Assembly: GCF_009727055.1 (NCBI RefSeq)
Contig: NC_052357.1
Location: 20,098,908 to 20,162,907 of the forward strand
DNA from: Benincasa hispida
Taxonomy: Eukaryota > Streptophyta > Magnoliopsida > Cucurbitales > Cucurbitaceae
Direction of reading: 5' to 3'
Length of the DNA: 64,000 bases
Of this stretch, positions 49,257 to 61,693 are shown one piece after another. Made by a program: the position numbers and the translations under genes. The notes below the pieces were generated by a model. That model was not told the origin of the DNA. It searched no databases and saw nothing but the letters and a program-made list of their open reading frames with translations. Each line of letters begins with the position of its first letter. Position 1 is the stretch's first letter.

Positions 49257-50651
49257 TGTGCTATCTAGCTCCCCTTATTCCGGATTGTTCTAGGATTTTA
49301 TGTGTTATGCTATTTTGTAGGTTTCAAGCACTCAAGAGGTAGAATCGAATAGAGTGATTCAGGGTTATTTGAAGCAATTCAAAGTTAATTTGAGCATCCA
49401 TGATTCAAAGGAGAAAAATTACCAAAATGCCCCTGTGCTGGAGCGTTTCAACCATCTACCAAGCATAGAGCTATGCTCAAAGATAGATTGAATGCATCGT
49501 TGGAGCATCATAATGCCCGTTTTATGCTTTTGTGTTACACTTCAAGGCATTAGTTGAAGATTCAAGAGAGCATCGCAACACTGCCATCAACATTGCAACA
49601 TTACAAAATTTGATGAAGAAAACACGTGTGCCTCATCATGAAGAGTGTAACCTATAGAGTAACAACACTCCAACCTTATGCTATGAATTCTAAAAGCCAA
49701 CGTAGTCACGCTGCGCTTAGCGTAGTTACACTCTACCAATTTTATAAATAGGATTTTTACTACCTAGGTCAGGGAGTTCACCATTCTGCTGACTTTAGTC
49801 GATTCAACATCGATTTCTCTCCTCTTTCTTCTCTTTTAGTCTGAAGATGTATCAAAACGATAATTTGACATTTTTCATGAATATTATGGGATAAAGTATC
49901 GTTTCTAGCTTGGTTTTTTGGATTTTTCTACCTATCTAATGTATTTGTGAGTTTTCAAACTAGTTTATAATAATTGTCAAATTTGATTATGTTCTTGAAT
50001 GTTTATGATTATATTATTGGATGCTTGAGTATTTTATAATTATCACTTTTAATTGACATTTGATACGTGACATTTAATCTTGTGTTAATCAATTAGAAGC
50101 AATAAGTTAGGTTAGCTTGCAAATCATTTGGATGAGTATTGTTCTAATCAACTTAGAATCGAATCAATAGAATATTTAATTAAGGCTATTCCTGTTAGCT
50201 ATTCAACCTAACTTTGCCCTAGATTTTAATGATTAGGCCAACTTGAATTTTCATGTTGTTTATCAATTTAAATTAGGGTAATTAGATGATCATGTCGAAT
50301 TAATTGGGCATTCCAATAATTTGGCTAGGTATAAATAATTGGTTGACTCTAGTAATGAGAATTCTATGATCGAATGCATTAAATAGGAGAATTCTATGAT
50401 AACCCAAGCTAGGTTCTCTCTCAAGTTGAATTTCATCACTTTAATTTTATTTTATGCATTTAAATTTCTCTTGCAACGAAACAATCTTCAAACCCCCCCT
50501 CTCTCTTTGGTTACCCAAGGACTGAAACACTTTAGTTGAGAAATTTGAGGGCTTCCTAAATTCGAACCGTGCTACCACTGCTACATTATTTTGAGTGGAT
50601 GTAGTTAAATTATTTGGTTTAAATTTGGGTGATGAAATCTACTCCGACAAA
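49257..50651 (+). mobile_element. Athila-like 5' LTR, 1395 bp
   Basis: Starts TGTGCTATCTAGCTCC and ends ...TACTCCGACA, three bases before a recognisable primer-binding site. Related to 41973-42978 (+), 42979-44400 (-) and 55500-56476 (-). No coding content. Confidence 0.75.
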
Positions 50652-50654
50652 ATT

Positions 50655-50675
50655 GGGGCTATTGCTGGGGAGTCA
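50655..50675 (+). promoter_or_regulatory. Gypsy/Athila primer-binding site
   Basis: TGGGGCTATTGCTGGGGAGT aligns with the Athila consensus TGGCGCCGTTGCCGGGGA at all but about four positions, just after the LTR end. Confidence 0.7.
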
Positions 50676-50799
50676 AGTATTTTCTTTCTTTTTTTTTTTT
50701 TTTTTTTAAGAATTTATGGTTCTTTGTTCTTTCTTTTAATTACTAGATCCTCCAAGGATCAAAATTCTTTGTTGTATTTTTTAGAGCTTGGTAGGGAGG

Positions 50800-51047
50800 A
50801 AATGAGATGAAGAAAAGAGGCTAGAGAACAAAGAGCTTCAGAAGAGCAAATCCGTGCTGAAAGCACATTTGAAGAAGAGCATTCTGAATAGGAGTTTGAA
50901 CAGGAGATAATGGTACAGCCTGAAGAGCTCACCTTGAAGGAGCTTTCAACTCCTGACCTTACTCAGCAGCCCACTACATCACTTACCCTGAGACTACAGG
51001 TAATTTCGAGTTAAAAACTGGTCTCGATGGCGCAGCCTGTAGAGCTC
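50800..51047 (+). pseudogene. Athila-like gag, N-terminal part
   Basis: Worn gag N-terminus: EAREQRASEEQIRAESTFEE, then EQEIMVQPEELTLKELSTPD and LTQQP, after which a 1-bp loss breaks the frame. Bases 50916-51032 are the first copy of a 117-bp unit whose second copy begins at 51033 and resumes at 54491 beyond the inserted element. Confidence 0.7.
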
Positions 51048-54000
51048 TGTCACACCCCACCCTAGATTATTCTACCTAAACCTAAGATGAGATGTGAGGA
51101 TCGTAGACCCCAAATGTGCAATGGAGCCTACCATCAAAATTACATGCTTGAGACGTATATAATAATTCATGTGGGCCTTGACTTGCACTTTAAAACATGT
51201 CTTTATTTTAACCAATGTAACACATTAAACTACTGACAAATATAACCAACACCTCAAAACCCCAGTTTTTTGCAATAATTTTACTTCTAACACGAACACG
51301 AGTACATACAAAAGTAGGCATGTAGTACTGTATGAGATAGGTGGCAGGCGTCACATAATCAACTGGAAACTCAAGAAGTGTTACCTAGTGGAGAAAGTAA
51401 AGGAAGAAAGGTTAAGTTAACAAGCCCAATGAATGGTGGTTTTATTAAAGACATACTATAGTAACAATATAAAATCTATGAAACACTGATTGAAAATCCC
51501 AAATAATAGAGATAGAATAAATGCAATTTTATAACAACATAATTTTCATAAAACAGCTGTTGAGAAATAAACATGAGTAATTGTTGTTGGAGACGTAAAA
51601 AACATGAATAACAAAACTTGCCACTGAAATTACTACCCAAGCATGGTCATACTATATACAGAAGAACTTGATGTAAACATGGTCATACTATTCACCGAGC
51701 AAACTCAAGGTAAATAGTAGAGAAAAACAAGGTCATTGTGGACACAGAACAACCCTCAAAAGGCATAGCACCCTAACACACGACCCAAAGCTTATGTGTG
51801 CATTGAAGTGAGTCCCAAAGACCTCCGATATATCATGACTACACTACGAAAACACATTCATGTAAGTGCAGTAGGTAATTACCATGGCACAACTTTAGTG
51901 AACTAAAACTCAAATCTTAAAACATGCTTGCCACTTTTGAACACTTAAAAACCATATCTAATCAATACATGATTTCATAATAAACATAAAACATATCAAA
52001 CATATATGAAAATCGCAGTTATATTTAGAACCATGAAAATCTCGTAAAAATTATAGCATAATTAACAAAAATACAAACACACAGCACTTGCTTGAAATCA
52101 TAAGTAAGGGTAATTTTCATAAAATTTCATAATACTTGTTAAACAATAAATAATGTCATAAAATAAACCACTCACCAAACTTTTGAAACGTAAAATTCAG
52201 ATCAAAAAGCCGTTCTGATGTCGGTTTGTCCTGGAATATTAATTTTATCAACATGTAGATAATTACTTATTTGATCACCCCATTAAATCAAATTTAATAA
52301 TTTAACCAAGGTTCTTTTATACATTCCATTTTTTTTTCTAATTAAATCTTGAATTTAATGACTCAACCTCCAAAATTTTCTCTCCCCCTTCCCCTACATA
52401 AAATTCCATAAAACCCTTATTTTTCATCACTCCTGATGTACTTTGCTAATAAGCACCATTTTTTCCTTAAAAGCAACCTCTCTTCCTTAAAATCTCTTTC
52501 TCACGTCCTCGGTATCTTCTTCTCCATTTTTTTTCCCCTCTTTTCACCTCTCATTTCCTCCCTTTGCATCTTCTCTTTTTGCAACAATCAACACATCTCT
52601 ATTTATTATTTTTTTTTTTTTTATCAATTCACCTTTCCCTTTCCCAATTATAATAAGAATAATAACAAGTGTATAACATCATTTAAAAAAAATTGTAAAT
52701 ATAGTCAAATCTATCGACGATAGACTTCTATCATTGATAGACTCTTACTAGTAATATGGTCTACCACTCCTATAAAAAAATAATATGGTCTATCACTCCT
52801 ATAAAAAAATAAGGTCTATCACTAATAGACTATTTAAATTTGATCATATTTATAATTTTTTTCATTATATTATATCTCTAATACTTTGGGTCTAATGTAT
52901 ATATTTACAATTGTCCCAAATTTAATTTTCTTCCATCTCTTTTCTAAGATATTGTAACAAACTCCTTTTTCTCCCTCATTCTCATAACTATCCCCTTCGT
53001 CTTCTTCATTTTCTTTAACCATCATTTTGCTTTCTTCATCAAACTTCCATTGCCCAGAGTAAGGTTACAGTTTTTTTTCCCATAATTTTTCATGTATCAA
53101 TCATCAAATTACAAATTAACAAGAAAAAAAAAACCCATAAATATAACCTTTCACTAGTTTCAATCATAATCCTTCACAATTTTTCTTAATTAAACTTAAG
53201 AATGCTTACCAATTTCTACTCCAAACTTTGATCTGCAAGTTTTCAACACTTCTTTGCGAGCTTCAAATCTCAATTCTCCTATGTTTTGTTTTTCTCCTTC
53301 CACCATTATTCTCCTTTTTCCAATATTATTTTCTTCCTCCGATCTCATGTGAATTCAAAATTCCATATATATATTTTATATATTTTTTTAAAAAAATCTT
53401 ATAATGACCCACCACATGTCCATCCTCTCAACTATGGGTGTTCATGAGTTGGGTTGGGTTCAAAAACTTTTTAGACCCTCGGATTGTAAAATTGTTCGAT
53501 CCAAATAACCCTTATTAAAAAATGATCTCAACCCAACCCAACTATGAAATATTTGGGTTGGGTTGGTTTGAGTTAGTCGGGTCATTTATTTAAAATTTTG
53601 TTATAATAAGAAACAAAGCATAAATATGTAAAAATCTTATTTAATTGTTTTCATATAGGAAAATTATTTAGTTGGGTCATTTATTTAAAAATATTATTAC
53701 AAGATATAATAAATTTTTCGAATTATCAGTTCTATCAGTGTCTATCAATATCATTAATAGACACTAAGTCTGTCAGCGTTCATCATTGATAGTTCTAAAA
53801 TTTTGCCATATTTTGTAAATATTTTGGTTTATTTTTCTATATTTAAAAACAACTCTTTCATATATTGAATTAAGATTTACAACTCAATTTCAATTTATAT
53901 AGTGAAAATTTTCTTTAAGTGCAAAAAAAAAAAAAAAAAACTATTTTTAAGAATTGTTGAAGAATAAATTATTCAAAAAAATAGTGGCATTAAATAAAAT

Positions 54001-54490
54001 TAAAATCAATATATATAAATAATTGTGTTATAAGTAAAAAATATATATATATATTTTAAAGTTAATAATAAATTCGGGTTGATTTGGGTTATATTAAGTG
54101 AACTTATGAACCAACCCAATCGATAAAATTTTCATTTATTTGAACTCAACCCAACCCAAATGAGTTGATAACCCAACCCAAACCACACGATTTGGGTTGA
54201 ATTGATTTTTTGGGTCATCGAATTTTTTGAACGTCCCTACTCTCAACACACACCATATATACGCACCCCCCAAAGATTCTATCTCCAAAATTTCAGCACA
54301 CAGCCCACTTTATAATCTTAAATATTTTAATTATATGTTATTTTTTTTAATACGAAAAGGACAATTTTACCCAAATTTTTTTTCACTTTTCCCTTAATTC
54401 AATCTCCCCCTGTATAACTATCTTTCTTCCAATTAAAACATGTCTTTATTTTCTTTGGTTTATTCAAGGAAAACCAGGTGGTTTATTACA
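51048..54490 (+). mobile_element. LTR-like insertion in gag, 3443 bp, target duplication AGCTC
   Basis: Begins TGTCACACCCCACCC and ends GTTTATTACA (TG...CA), flanked by AGCTC at 51043-51047 and 54491-54495. Removing it rejoins the second gag repeat unit. No retroviral-type frame was found inside; an open stretch at 52436-52723 is low-complexity. It contains the hAT-like element (53433-54239) and a GATAGAC tract near 52706-52850, so the original insert was about 2.6 kb. Most likely a solo LTR of a family starting TGTCACACC; a short non-autonomous element is the alternative. Confidence 0.75.
53433..54239. mobile_element. hAT-like non-autonomous element, 807 bp, 8-bp target duplication
   Basis: Ends TATGGGTGTTCA and TGAACGTCCCTA are inverted with two mismatches (family form TAGGGGTGTTCA). 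It is flanked by CTCTCAAC at 53425-53432 and 54240-54247, a perfect 8-bp duplication as in hAT transposition. Subterminal regions are packed with GGTTGGGTT on one side and AACCCAACCC on both. No transposase. A GATAGAC-type tract (about 53720-53810) lies within. Confidence 0.88.
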
Positions 54491-54925
54491 AGCTCACCCG
54501 GAAGGAGTTTTTCAGCTCCTGACCTTACTCAGCAGCCCCTCTACATTACTTATCCTGAGACCACATGTAATTTCGAGTTAAAAACTAGCCCCATTCACTT
54601 ACTACCTTCTTTTTCTAGACGTGTAGGTGAGGATCCACACAAGCACTTGAAGGACTTCCACATTGTGTATAGTGGAATGCACCCTCACGTTGTGACTGAG
54701 GAGTAGCTCAACCTACAGGATTTCCCGTTTTCTTTGAAGGATGACACGAAGAACTGATTATACTATCTACCATCAGGATGCATCACCACCTGGACAGAGA
54801 TGAAGAAGAGGTTTTTAGATAAATTTTTCCCAGCATCTAAAGCTGCCAAAATAAGGAAAGAGATTTAAATGTTTTCCCCCTAGGTAGTGGAAGAGAAGAG
54901 TTCCAAGTGCCACACGAAGTCAAGG
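54491..54925 (+). pseudogene. Athila-like gag, central domain
   Basis: Frame gives SAPDLTQQPLYITYPETTCN, FELKTSPIHLLPSF, VGEDPHKHLKDFHIVYSGMH, then a stop. It continues as LQDFPFSLKDD, LYYLPSGCITTWTEMKKRFL and DKFFPASKAAKIRKEI, the retrotransposon gag core of Athila-type elements. Stops replace conserved residues. Similarity ends near 54925. Confidence 0.8.
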
Positions 54926-55499
54926 TCTGCCACACTATAGAGTTCATTATTTGTCTTAGTACTTTGGGGTTCAGTTTTATATAGTTGGTTTAGAGTTTGT
55001 AAAACAGTTTGTATGGACATTAAGTTATTATTAATAAAGTAATATTTTAAGTTAAATTGTTTATCGCTTGGTGTTAGAAGTTGTTAGGTTAAACAGGCCA
55101 AAATGGACAGTAGATGTCACAAAATGATGGTATTTGCTGTCTTCATGCCTCCTTCTAGGTGAAAGAGGTACATCTGGGAGGAAGTGTGACGCAAATGAGC
55201 ATATATTTTTATAAAAAAAAATTATGAATTTCAACTAAATAATTTAATTTCCTAAAGTGAATGTTGCAGTATTTAATAATTGTGATCGGAATCATGTTAT
55301 AAAGGAAGAAATAATTATTCTATTGAAACCGCACACATAATGTTTTGAAGGAAAATTTTATTTTTTAAATGTGATGAAAAAGAGACAATAATCTTGTTGT
55401 ATATTAAAAGTTGTTCTGAAAATTAAAATTCTCAATAATGAAAAGGAAAATGATATGTGGAAGAAAATTTTGAGAATTTATTTAAATCTCTTGAAGAGA
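54926..55499. other. Unassigned retroelement-rich sequence
   Basis: No frame recognised. GGGAGGAAGTGTGAC at about 55175 resembles a polypurine tract followed by an LTR-type TGTGAC start, but no LTR was confirmed. Confidence 0.35.
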
Positions 55500-56476
55500 T
55501 AACTTATCTTTTTAATTGGGAAGCCCTAACTTAATTAACCAATTTTCTATGAACCTAATCAAATCATGCATTCTAAGATTCAAGTATAGCCTATAAACCC
55601 TAGCATACGAGAATCAATTATTTGCTACTTATCAATTTAAGCTACACTAACATCAAAGAATCATGCAAGCCTAAAATCTTTAGCATACGACATACATTCA
55701 ACGGGAAAGGCATCGATCTATCCAAGAAACATACATCTAGAATTAAAGCATATTAGAAAAGGCATAATTGTGATATGAAATTTATATAAGATAATCCTCA
55801 AAGAAATTACCTGGGTTCTATTCCCAAGAATAAGAAAAGAACTACTTACTTCAAAATCTTTGATAAAGAAAGATAAAGAAAGAAGCTTCAATCCATTGCT
55901 TACACCCAAGAGAAATTAAAATTCTAACCTAATGATGCAAAAAAACAAATAATAATAATAATAAATAAATAAATAAAAATAAATGAAGAAGAAGAAATTG
56001 AGGTCTTTCCTCAGCCTCCATCAGTTTCTATATGATAAAGCCCTAAAAATTCGAAGAACACATTTATATCAGCAACGCAACGTTGCAATATTGCCCTCAG
56101 TGTTGCAACACTCCAATCGAAGCATAGTCCTCGAGCATTGCAATGCCAACGTTACGCTGATGCGTTTGGCCGCACACACTCGCGCCTTTAATGTGTCTAT
56201 CAATATTTGGAGTGTCAACACTCACGCCATGCGTTGCTTCTACTCAAATGTAGCACTACGCTCGATCAGAGGGTTGCGACACTCTCCATAGGGGCATTTT
56301 GGTCATTTCGGATGCATAATTTCACTTTTGATAGCTCCAAATCAACCCTGAACTGCCTATAAGGCTCTAAAATACATGAAATGTATGCATTCCTACAAGA
56401 ATAGATATTTAATCATTTAAAGATAACAAGCAAAGGAAATTAATGACATAAAAATAGCTCTTTTGGAGAGCTTTCA
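55500..56476 (-). mobile_element. Athila-like LTR fragment, minus orientation
   Basis: On the minus strand it opens TGAAAGCTCTCCAAAAGAGC then TTATGTCATTAATTTCC, paralleling the LTR ending at 44400, and includes AAAATGCCCCTATGG and GCAACGTTGCG-type words. The left edge is approximate. Confidence 0.6.
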
Positions 56477-56509
56477 TTACAGTTTGATCAAAATGTTCGT
56501 TTCACCCCT

Positions 56510-57238
56510 ATATATCTCTTTTCCTTAAGTACCATTGATTCTTCTAACTAATCATTTATTTATAGTCCAACCATAAAATAAGTCCCTCTCGAGCCAGTGA
56601 GAGGGTGAGGCCCCTTATTCAAGACCTAAAATCATCACCTAAGTGAACTACTCATCTACTAGCCCTGCGGGGCAATGAGTGAATTTCATCTTGTGAAGTT
56701 ATGTTCCCAACTCTCTATTTAGTCAAGTCTCTAAATGGTAGGCTTATTGAATCAACAACTCGGGCCACCATCGCCCATACAAATCAAAGGACTAACCTCA
56801 TAGACAAGAGTTCATAAATCATGCAAGATTAAGATCAAGTAGCACATGATCATCCTATGAAATATTAATCTCATCAATTAACGGATTTACAAAGAGAGAT
56901 TAAATATTTCGCAGACCGGTCGTATACAAATTCTTTGTATAGAATATCCCCACTCACATGTCTCCACATGAACAATTTGGATAAAACCATTCATAACTAT
57001 TGCAAAGTGGATTCCTACCTATAGTGTTACCAGGATAAGACATCCAACATTATCCATATACTATAGACCTTTAGGTTATTTCTTGAACATGATTCACATG
57101 TATGTCAACCTACATACTGTTCAAGACTACATGTCATAACCTTGGATTTTTTGGTTAATGGATGAATTAATATTGCATAATTAATAATTAGATTAATAGA
57201 CTAATTAATTACGAGGCTTTAGGTCACAAACTCCAACA
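56510..57238 (-). mobile_element. Partial copia LTR (family A, 5' part)
   Basis: On the minus strand it opens TGTTGGAGTTTGTGACC; shares TCGAGCCAGTGAGAGGGTG, ATCCCCACTCACATGTCTCC and CATATACTATAGACC with the copies at 13 and 46 kb. Truncated on the left near 56510. Confidence 0.7.
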
Positions 57239-59186
57239 CTAAAATTGATATTCCAATGCAACATGTTGTTTGCACCATGCTTGAAGCGTTCCAAAGATAA
57301 ATATCCTAAAAATAGAAGTAGTCAATAATTAAAATGATTCAACTAAGAATATGAGTATTCCAGAAAAAATCCTAAATTGAGTACTGATAAGAATATTGAA
57401 GTAAATAAGGATGATAATGAGATCTTAATAAATTATGTCATGACATGAAAAAGATGAAACCAAATTTACATAAGGTTGACAACATTTTTGCATACAATGT
57501 TGCTCACGATATTATTTATAAAAATGAGTATTATGTGTCTAGATCTATTGAAAAATGTCGACATAGAAAGGATTGACTTATGTGGAAAGAAACAATCCAA
57601 TAGAAATCTACTCATTTTTCAATTGTGAGGACTAGTAGTACAGACATTAGAGAATGCCAAACATCTAAGATACAAGTAAGTATTTGTAAGAAAAATAAAT
57701 AAAATAAGGTCACTAGATACAAAGCGAGATAAGTTCCACAATAATTCTCTCAAAAAACGTTGGTATTGATTATGAGGAAGCATATTTTGTAATAGTGGAT
57801 ATAATACCATGAGAAATCTAATTTATCTAACTGTGTATAAATATCTTAACATACATCTCAAGAATGTAGTCATACCACATTTATATGAATCTCCTAAATA
57901 TGAGATTTAATTTATGAAAAACCTTAACGGATTAAAGGTATTAGAATCATATAAGTCAAATATTAGAGAATTATATTTATCTAATAGATTCTTATAAAAC
58001 ATTAACGAATATGATATAATCATTTTATTAAATATTTGTTGAAATAAGGGTATAAAATAACCCTATTTTTTCCATATGATATTATAAAAAGAAATCATAA
58101 TCAAAATTTGTTATCTATGTATATGTTGAAGATATGAATCTATAATGGAAATTTCTGAAAAGATTTCAAAGGCAGAAAAATTTCTTAAGAAAGAAATTGA
58201 GAAGAAAGTTCCGAAAAAAATAAAGTTTTGTCTTAGATTACAAATAAAGCATAAAGCATAAAGCATATTAGATTGCATTAATTCATACATAAAAGATCTT
58301 ATATGGATTGGTTAGATTATTGAACACTCCTACAATGGTTCATTCACTAGATCTGAAAAAGATATCTTATCTGATCTAAGAAAGATAAGGAAATGCTTTA
58401 GGTTCGAGAGAACCATAATTTTGGGAAATAGGTTGACTTATATTTCTTTACTAGTTTTTATGCTGGTTGTTGTAATATTTTTAGTAATGTTGTTACACAT
58501 GGATATAATATTCCTCCAAAAGAAAGATATTATATTGGAGTAAATTGAACATATATTATATTTTATTTGAGAACTAATTTACATTGATTTATTTTCTTCC
58601 TAATCAATTTAATTATGATCTAGTTGATTGTGAAGATGCAGATTAATTATCTACCCCATAAGAGCTAGATCTTAAACAGATCATTTAGTATATGGAGAAG
58701 AAATTTTATATTATGGTAGTCGATGAAACAAATGATGACAATTACTGAAATGTTGACGATTCATTAGACTAGCCAAGAATGTCATTTCATGAAGATAACA
58801 CCACATATGAACTTATACATTCATGACCTTGAAGAAAATAATGACATCATTATCCAACAAATCTCTTTAAAAGACAACTTGGCAGTCTTATAATGAAGGT
58901 GTTATCCACAACAACATTTGAGAAATTAGTACACAACATTTGAATGCGACGACTATGAGATGTCAAGTAATATTTTCATGAGGGGGAATAAACTCACTGA
59001 ACTCTTTTTCCCTCGACTATGATTTTCCCACTGGGTTTTCCTATAAATGTTCTTAATAAGGAAATTATTGAAGTATATAAAATAATGCACTCTTTTTCTT
59101 CACTAGAATTTTTTTCGATTGGGTTTTTTTCTAGTAAGATTTTACGAGACATTTATTTTATATAATATGGATATCTAAGGAGAAGT
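57239..59186 (+). pseudogene. Decayed Ty1/copia reverse transcriptase
   Basis: Heavily broken, but blocks are readable: WKETIQ near 57580, VTRYKAR-VPQ-FSQKTLVLIM then RKHIL at 57706-57790 (family RYKARLVAQGFSQ, Y-EET), and a VYVEDMN-like site near 58110 where the family has VDD. Stops are frequent. Near 59020-59130 the CCCACTGGGTTTTCCT and CGATTGGGTTTTTT phrases are typical of the region before the 3' LTR in one copia lineage. RT would copy element RNA to DNA; this copy is dead. Confidence 0.7.
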
Positions 59187-59487
59187 ATTATAAATGTAAT
59201 ATATATTATAGATGTACTATGTAGTGTAGATACCCATAACCTATATAGGTTACCAAATATCATAAAGCTCCCATTGAATTTCATGTTGTAACATACATCC
59301 TCCATTGAATTCTATTTTGTAACATACATCATTCCATGTCCTATAAATAGTGGTGTATGGTGTCTTTATAATACACACTACAATTGAGTTCAATATTTGC
59401 TCTCTCTAGATTTTTCTTCTACTTGGCTTGACTTTATTTTTCTTCTTTTGTTCTTGTTTTGTTCTTGCAATGTTCTTATTTTACAAC
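59187..59487 (+). mobile_element. Copia 3' LTR, about 300 bp
   Basis: Follows the purine-rich AAGGAGAAG. Begins TATTATAAATGTAATA (the expected initial TG is worn) and ends near TTATTTTACAACA. Contains the TATA-like CTATAAATAGTGG. No target duplication identified. Confidence 0.6.
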
Positions 59488-59736
59488 ATTATTGTAATAT
59501 TTAAATTTAAAATTTAAAAAGATAATGAGAATTAAACATTTTAGTTATTATTTGCACATGAAATATTATTGTTTTTAGTAATTTTTTTTAATGTTTTACT
59601 TAAATAAAAATTGTATTGGAAAAAACCTAACTAATATAATATATATTTTAGAGAAATTTTTTTCGATAGAAAAATTACTGAAAATATTTTAAAATATAAT
59701 AAGCTATTTAAAAAATTGAATAAAAAACCACAAAGC
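59488..59736. other. AT-rich spacer downstream of the broken polygalacturonase
   Basis: A/T runs only; nothing recognised. Confidence 0.5.
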
Positions 59737-61693
59737 TTAGTTCACTACACATAAAGTCATATACAAGGTGGTGGATTCTGCACCCCAAAAGTAGAAATCT
59801 TTGCATTCAAACATGAAGAAAGAACGGTCGTATTTCTCAACTTGGTGCCCCCATAACAAGTTAATGTCCCTGAGCTCCACCCCCTCGCATGGAAGCAACT
59901 CGCTGCACTCCAATAACACTGCCACATTCGTTGTTGATGTCCCACGAATGTTCTTGAAGTGAACGTCGCTGATCTTCCAGTTCGAAGCCTGCATGAGGGA
60001 TTAGTTGCAGCTTCATTAAAATCACAAATGAACTCAAAAGGTTACGCTAGCTCATCGGTATTAACATGGTTAGTTTCTTTTTGTCATTGTTGCTTTTTTT
60101 GTTTACCTTCTTCTCCTTCGTGCCATAGGTTTGATCGATGATTATAGGATTTTTGACGTTGTACATTACAATGTCTTCGAAGGTTATTCCTGAGGCTAAC
60201 CCCGACACGGGGCTAGCCCATGTCTTTATTCTGGCACCATTGGTGGCATTGAAAATGGTGCAGTTCTTTACTAGAACGTCATAGACACTCTTCTCTTTCG
60301 AGTACTTGCCCAAGCTGCCAACGCTGAAGAAGAATAAGAAGCTTTGAGATCCTTTTCTTTGTGTCTATTTAATCTTAATAAGTTTTTTTTTTAAAAAAAT
60401 AGGTATAGAGTAACCTGAGACCATGTCCCGGGCCACAAGTGACACCGGTGACGGTGATTTTCTCGGTACTGTGGCCAATGGAGACACAGTCATCACCGGT
60501 GCCAATGACACTATTCGTAATGGTGACCAGTTTTGAGGTGCTAATGTGCATTCCATCGGTGTTGGGGCTATTTCCTGGGGCTATAATGTTCTTTTTTTTT
60601 TCCTTTTAAATTTAGGTATATATTAGACACAACTCTAGTAGTTTTGAGTGTTTGAACTCGTAGTTTATAATTTAAGGAAAAGTGATTGGGTTAGGCAGAA
60701 TTATTATAGTTACGATTGGAAGATTCTGGCAGAAGTTGTTTGTCTTGCAGTCATTGTAGGGCCAAGCAGCAGTGCCTTGGCCATCGAAGACGCCGGAGCC
60801 AGTGAGGATGAAACCAGTAATATCTTCAATGGAGAACCATTCTGGAGAAGAATATTCAGTGATATCAGTTGTGGCCTTTACAGTTCCTTGATTTTCGAGG
60901 GTGATGGGGAAGCTTTTGCACGGACCGGCGAAAGTCACCGGACCAACCAGAAATGTGCCTTGTGGGATTAAAAACTTCGCCGGACCGTCTGTGTTCCGAC
61001 AGGCTGCAATCCAGGTTGTCATGAATGCCTGCCACGTGGGATATATATATATATATATCAAAGAAGGTGAAAATTTGTTAAAATATTTAAACCATTCATG
61101 TTTACAATATTTTAAATTGGTTGAGTTATAAAATGGGTAGAATTTAATATCTAAAAATGACTGTGTAATTAGCTGGAGGGGGACAATAAAAAGAATGTGG
61201 ACAACTCAAGATATACTCAAATATTGGAATAAAACGATTGTAATTAAACCTAATTGCTGATAAAGATATAACAAGCTAAGGTAGCTAGGTTGTAGTAAAG
61301 AACTACAGCTCAAATTTAATTAACTTCAAAAGTTTAAAGATAATTAAAACACTGATGTTTTGTGTGATATTATATTCCCACCTGTGCATCATCAGTCTTT
61401 CCATCAGCTTTAGCGCCATATTTTGTAACATCGAAAACTGCACCACCATTCCCATTAAGATCAGCATTTGCCTTAATGTCATTAACTGTGCCGCCGATGT
61501 CCGGAAGTGTTCCAATACCTAGAGACCGTGGTGCGGCGGCAGGATGAAGAAGCTTCTGATTTACCATTGATACGATCCCATCGACAAGATTTGAAGCGCC
61601 GGTGGCATCATCGAGAATGGCAGCAACCTTTGCACAGCATTGCCAAGCAAGTACTAAGAGAAGGATTTGAAAGAGGCTAAGACTTTTTATCAT
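59737..61693 (-). pseudogene. Exopolygalacturonase pseudogene (second GH28 copy)
   Basis: Exon-by-exon copy of the gene at 33504-36632: 61693-61382 (an in-frame ATG at 61729 also exists), 61028-60714, a shortened third exon 60590-60415, then 60323-60107 and 59988-59737. The third exon has lost its first 114 bp (38 codons, a beta-helix segment before NSPNTDG) together with its acceptor and most of intron 2. The only AG there follows a poly-A stretch with no polypyrimidine tract. In the last exon a 2-bp deletion near 59855, after ELRDIN, shifts the frame and replaces the conserved C-terminus. NTD, GDD, GHG and RIK remain. Intron 1 is 353 bp against 917 in the intact gene. I call it a pseudogene; a truncated transcript is possible. 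Confidence 0.88.

Noticed and set aside
51048..54490. Helitron
   Set aside because: A 5-bp target duplication and TG...CA ends fit an LTR; no CTRR end with a hairpin was found.
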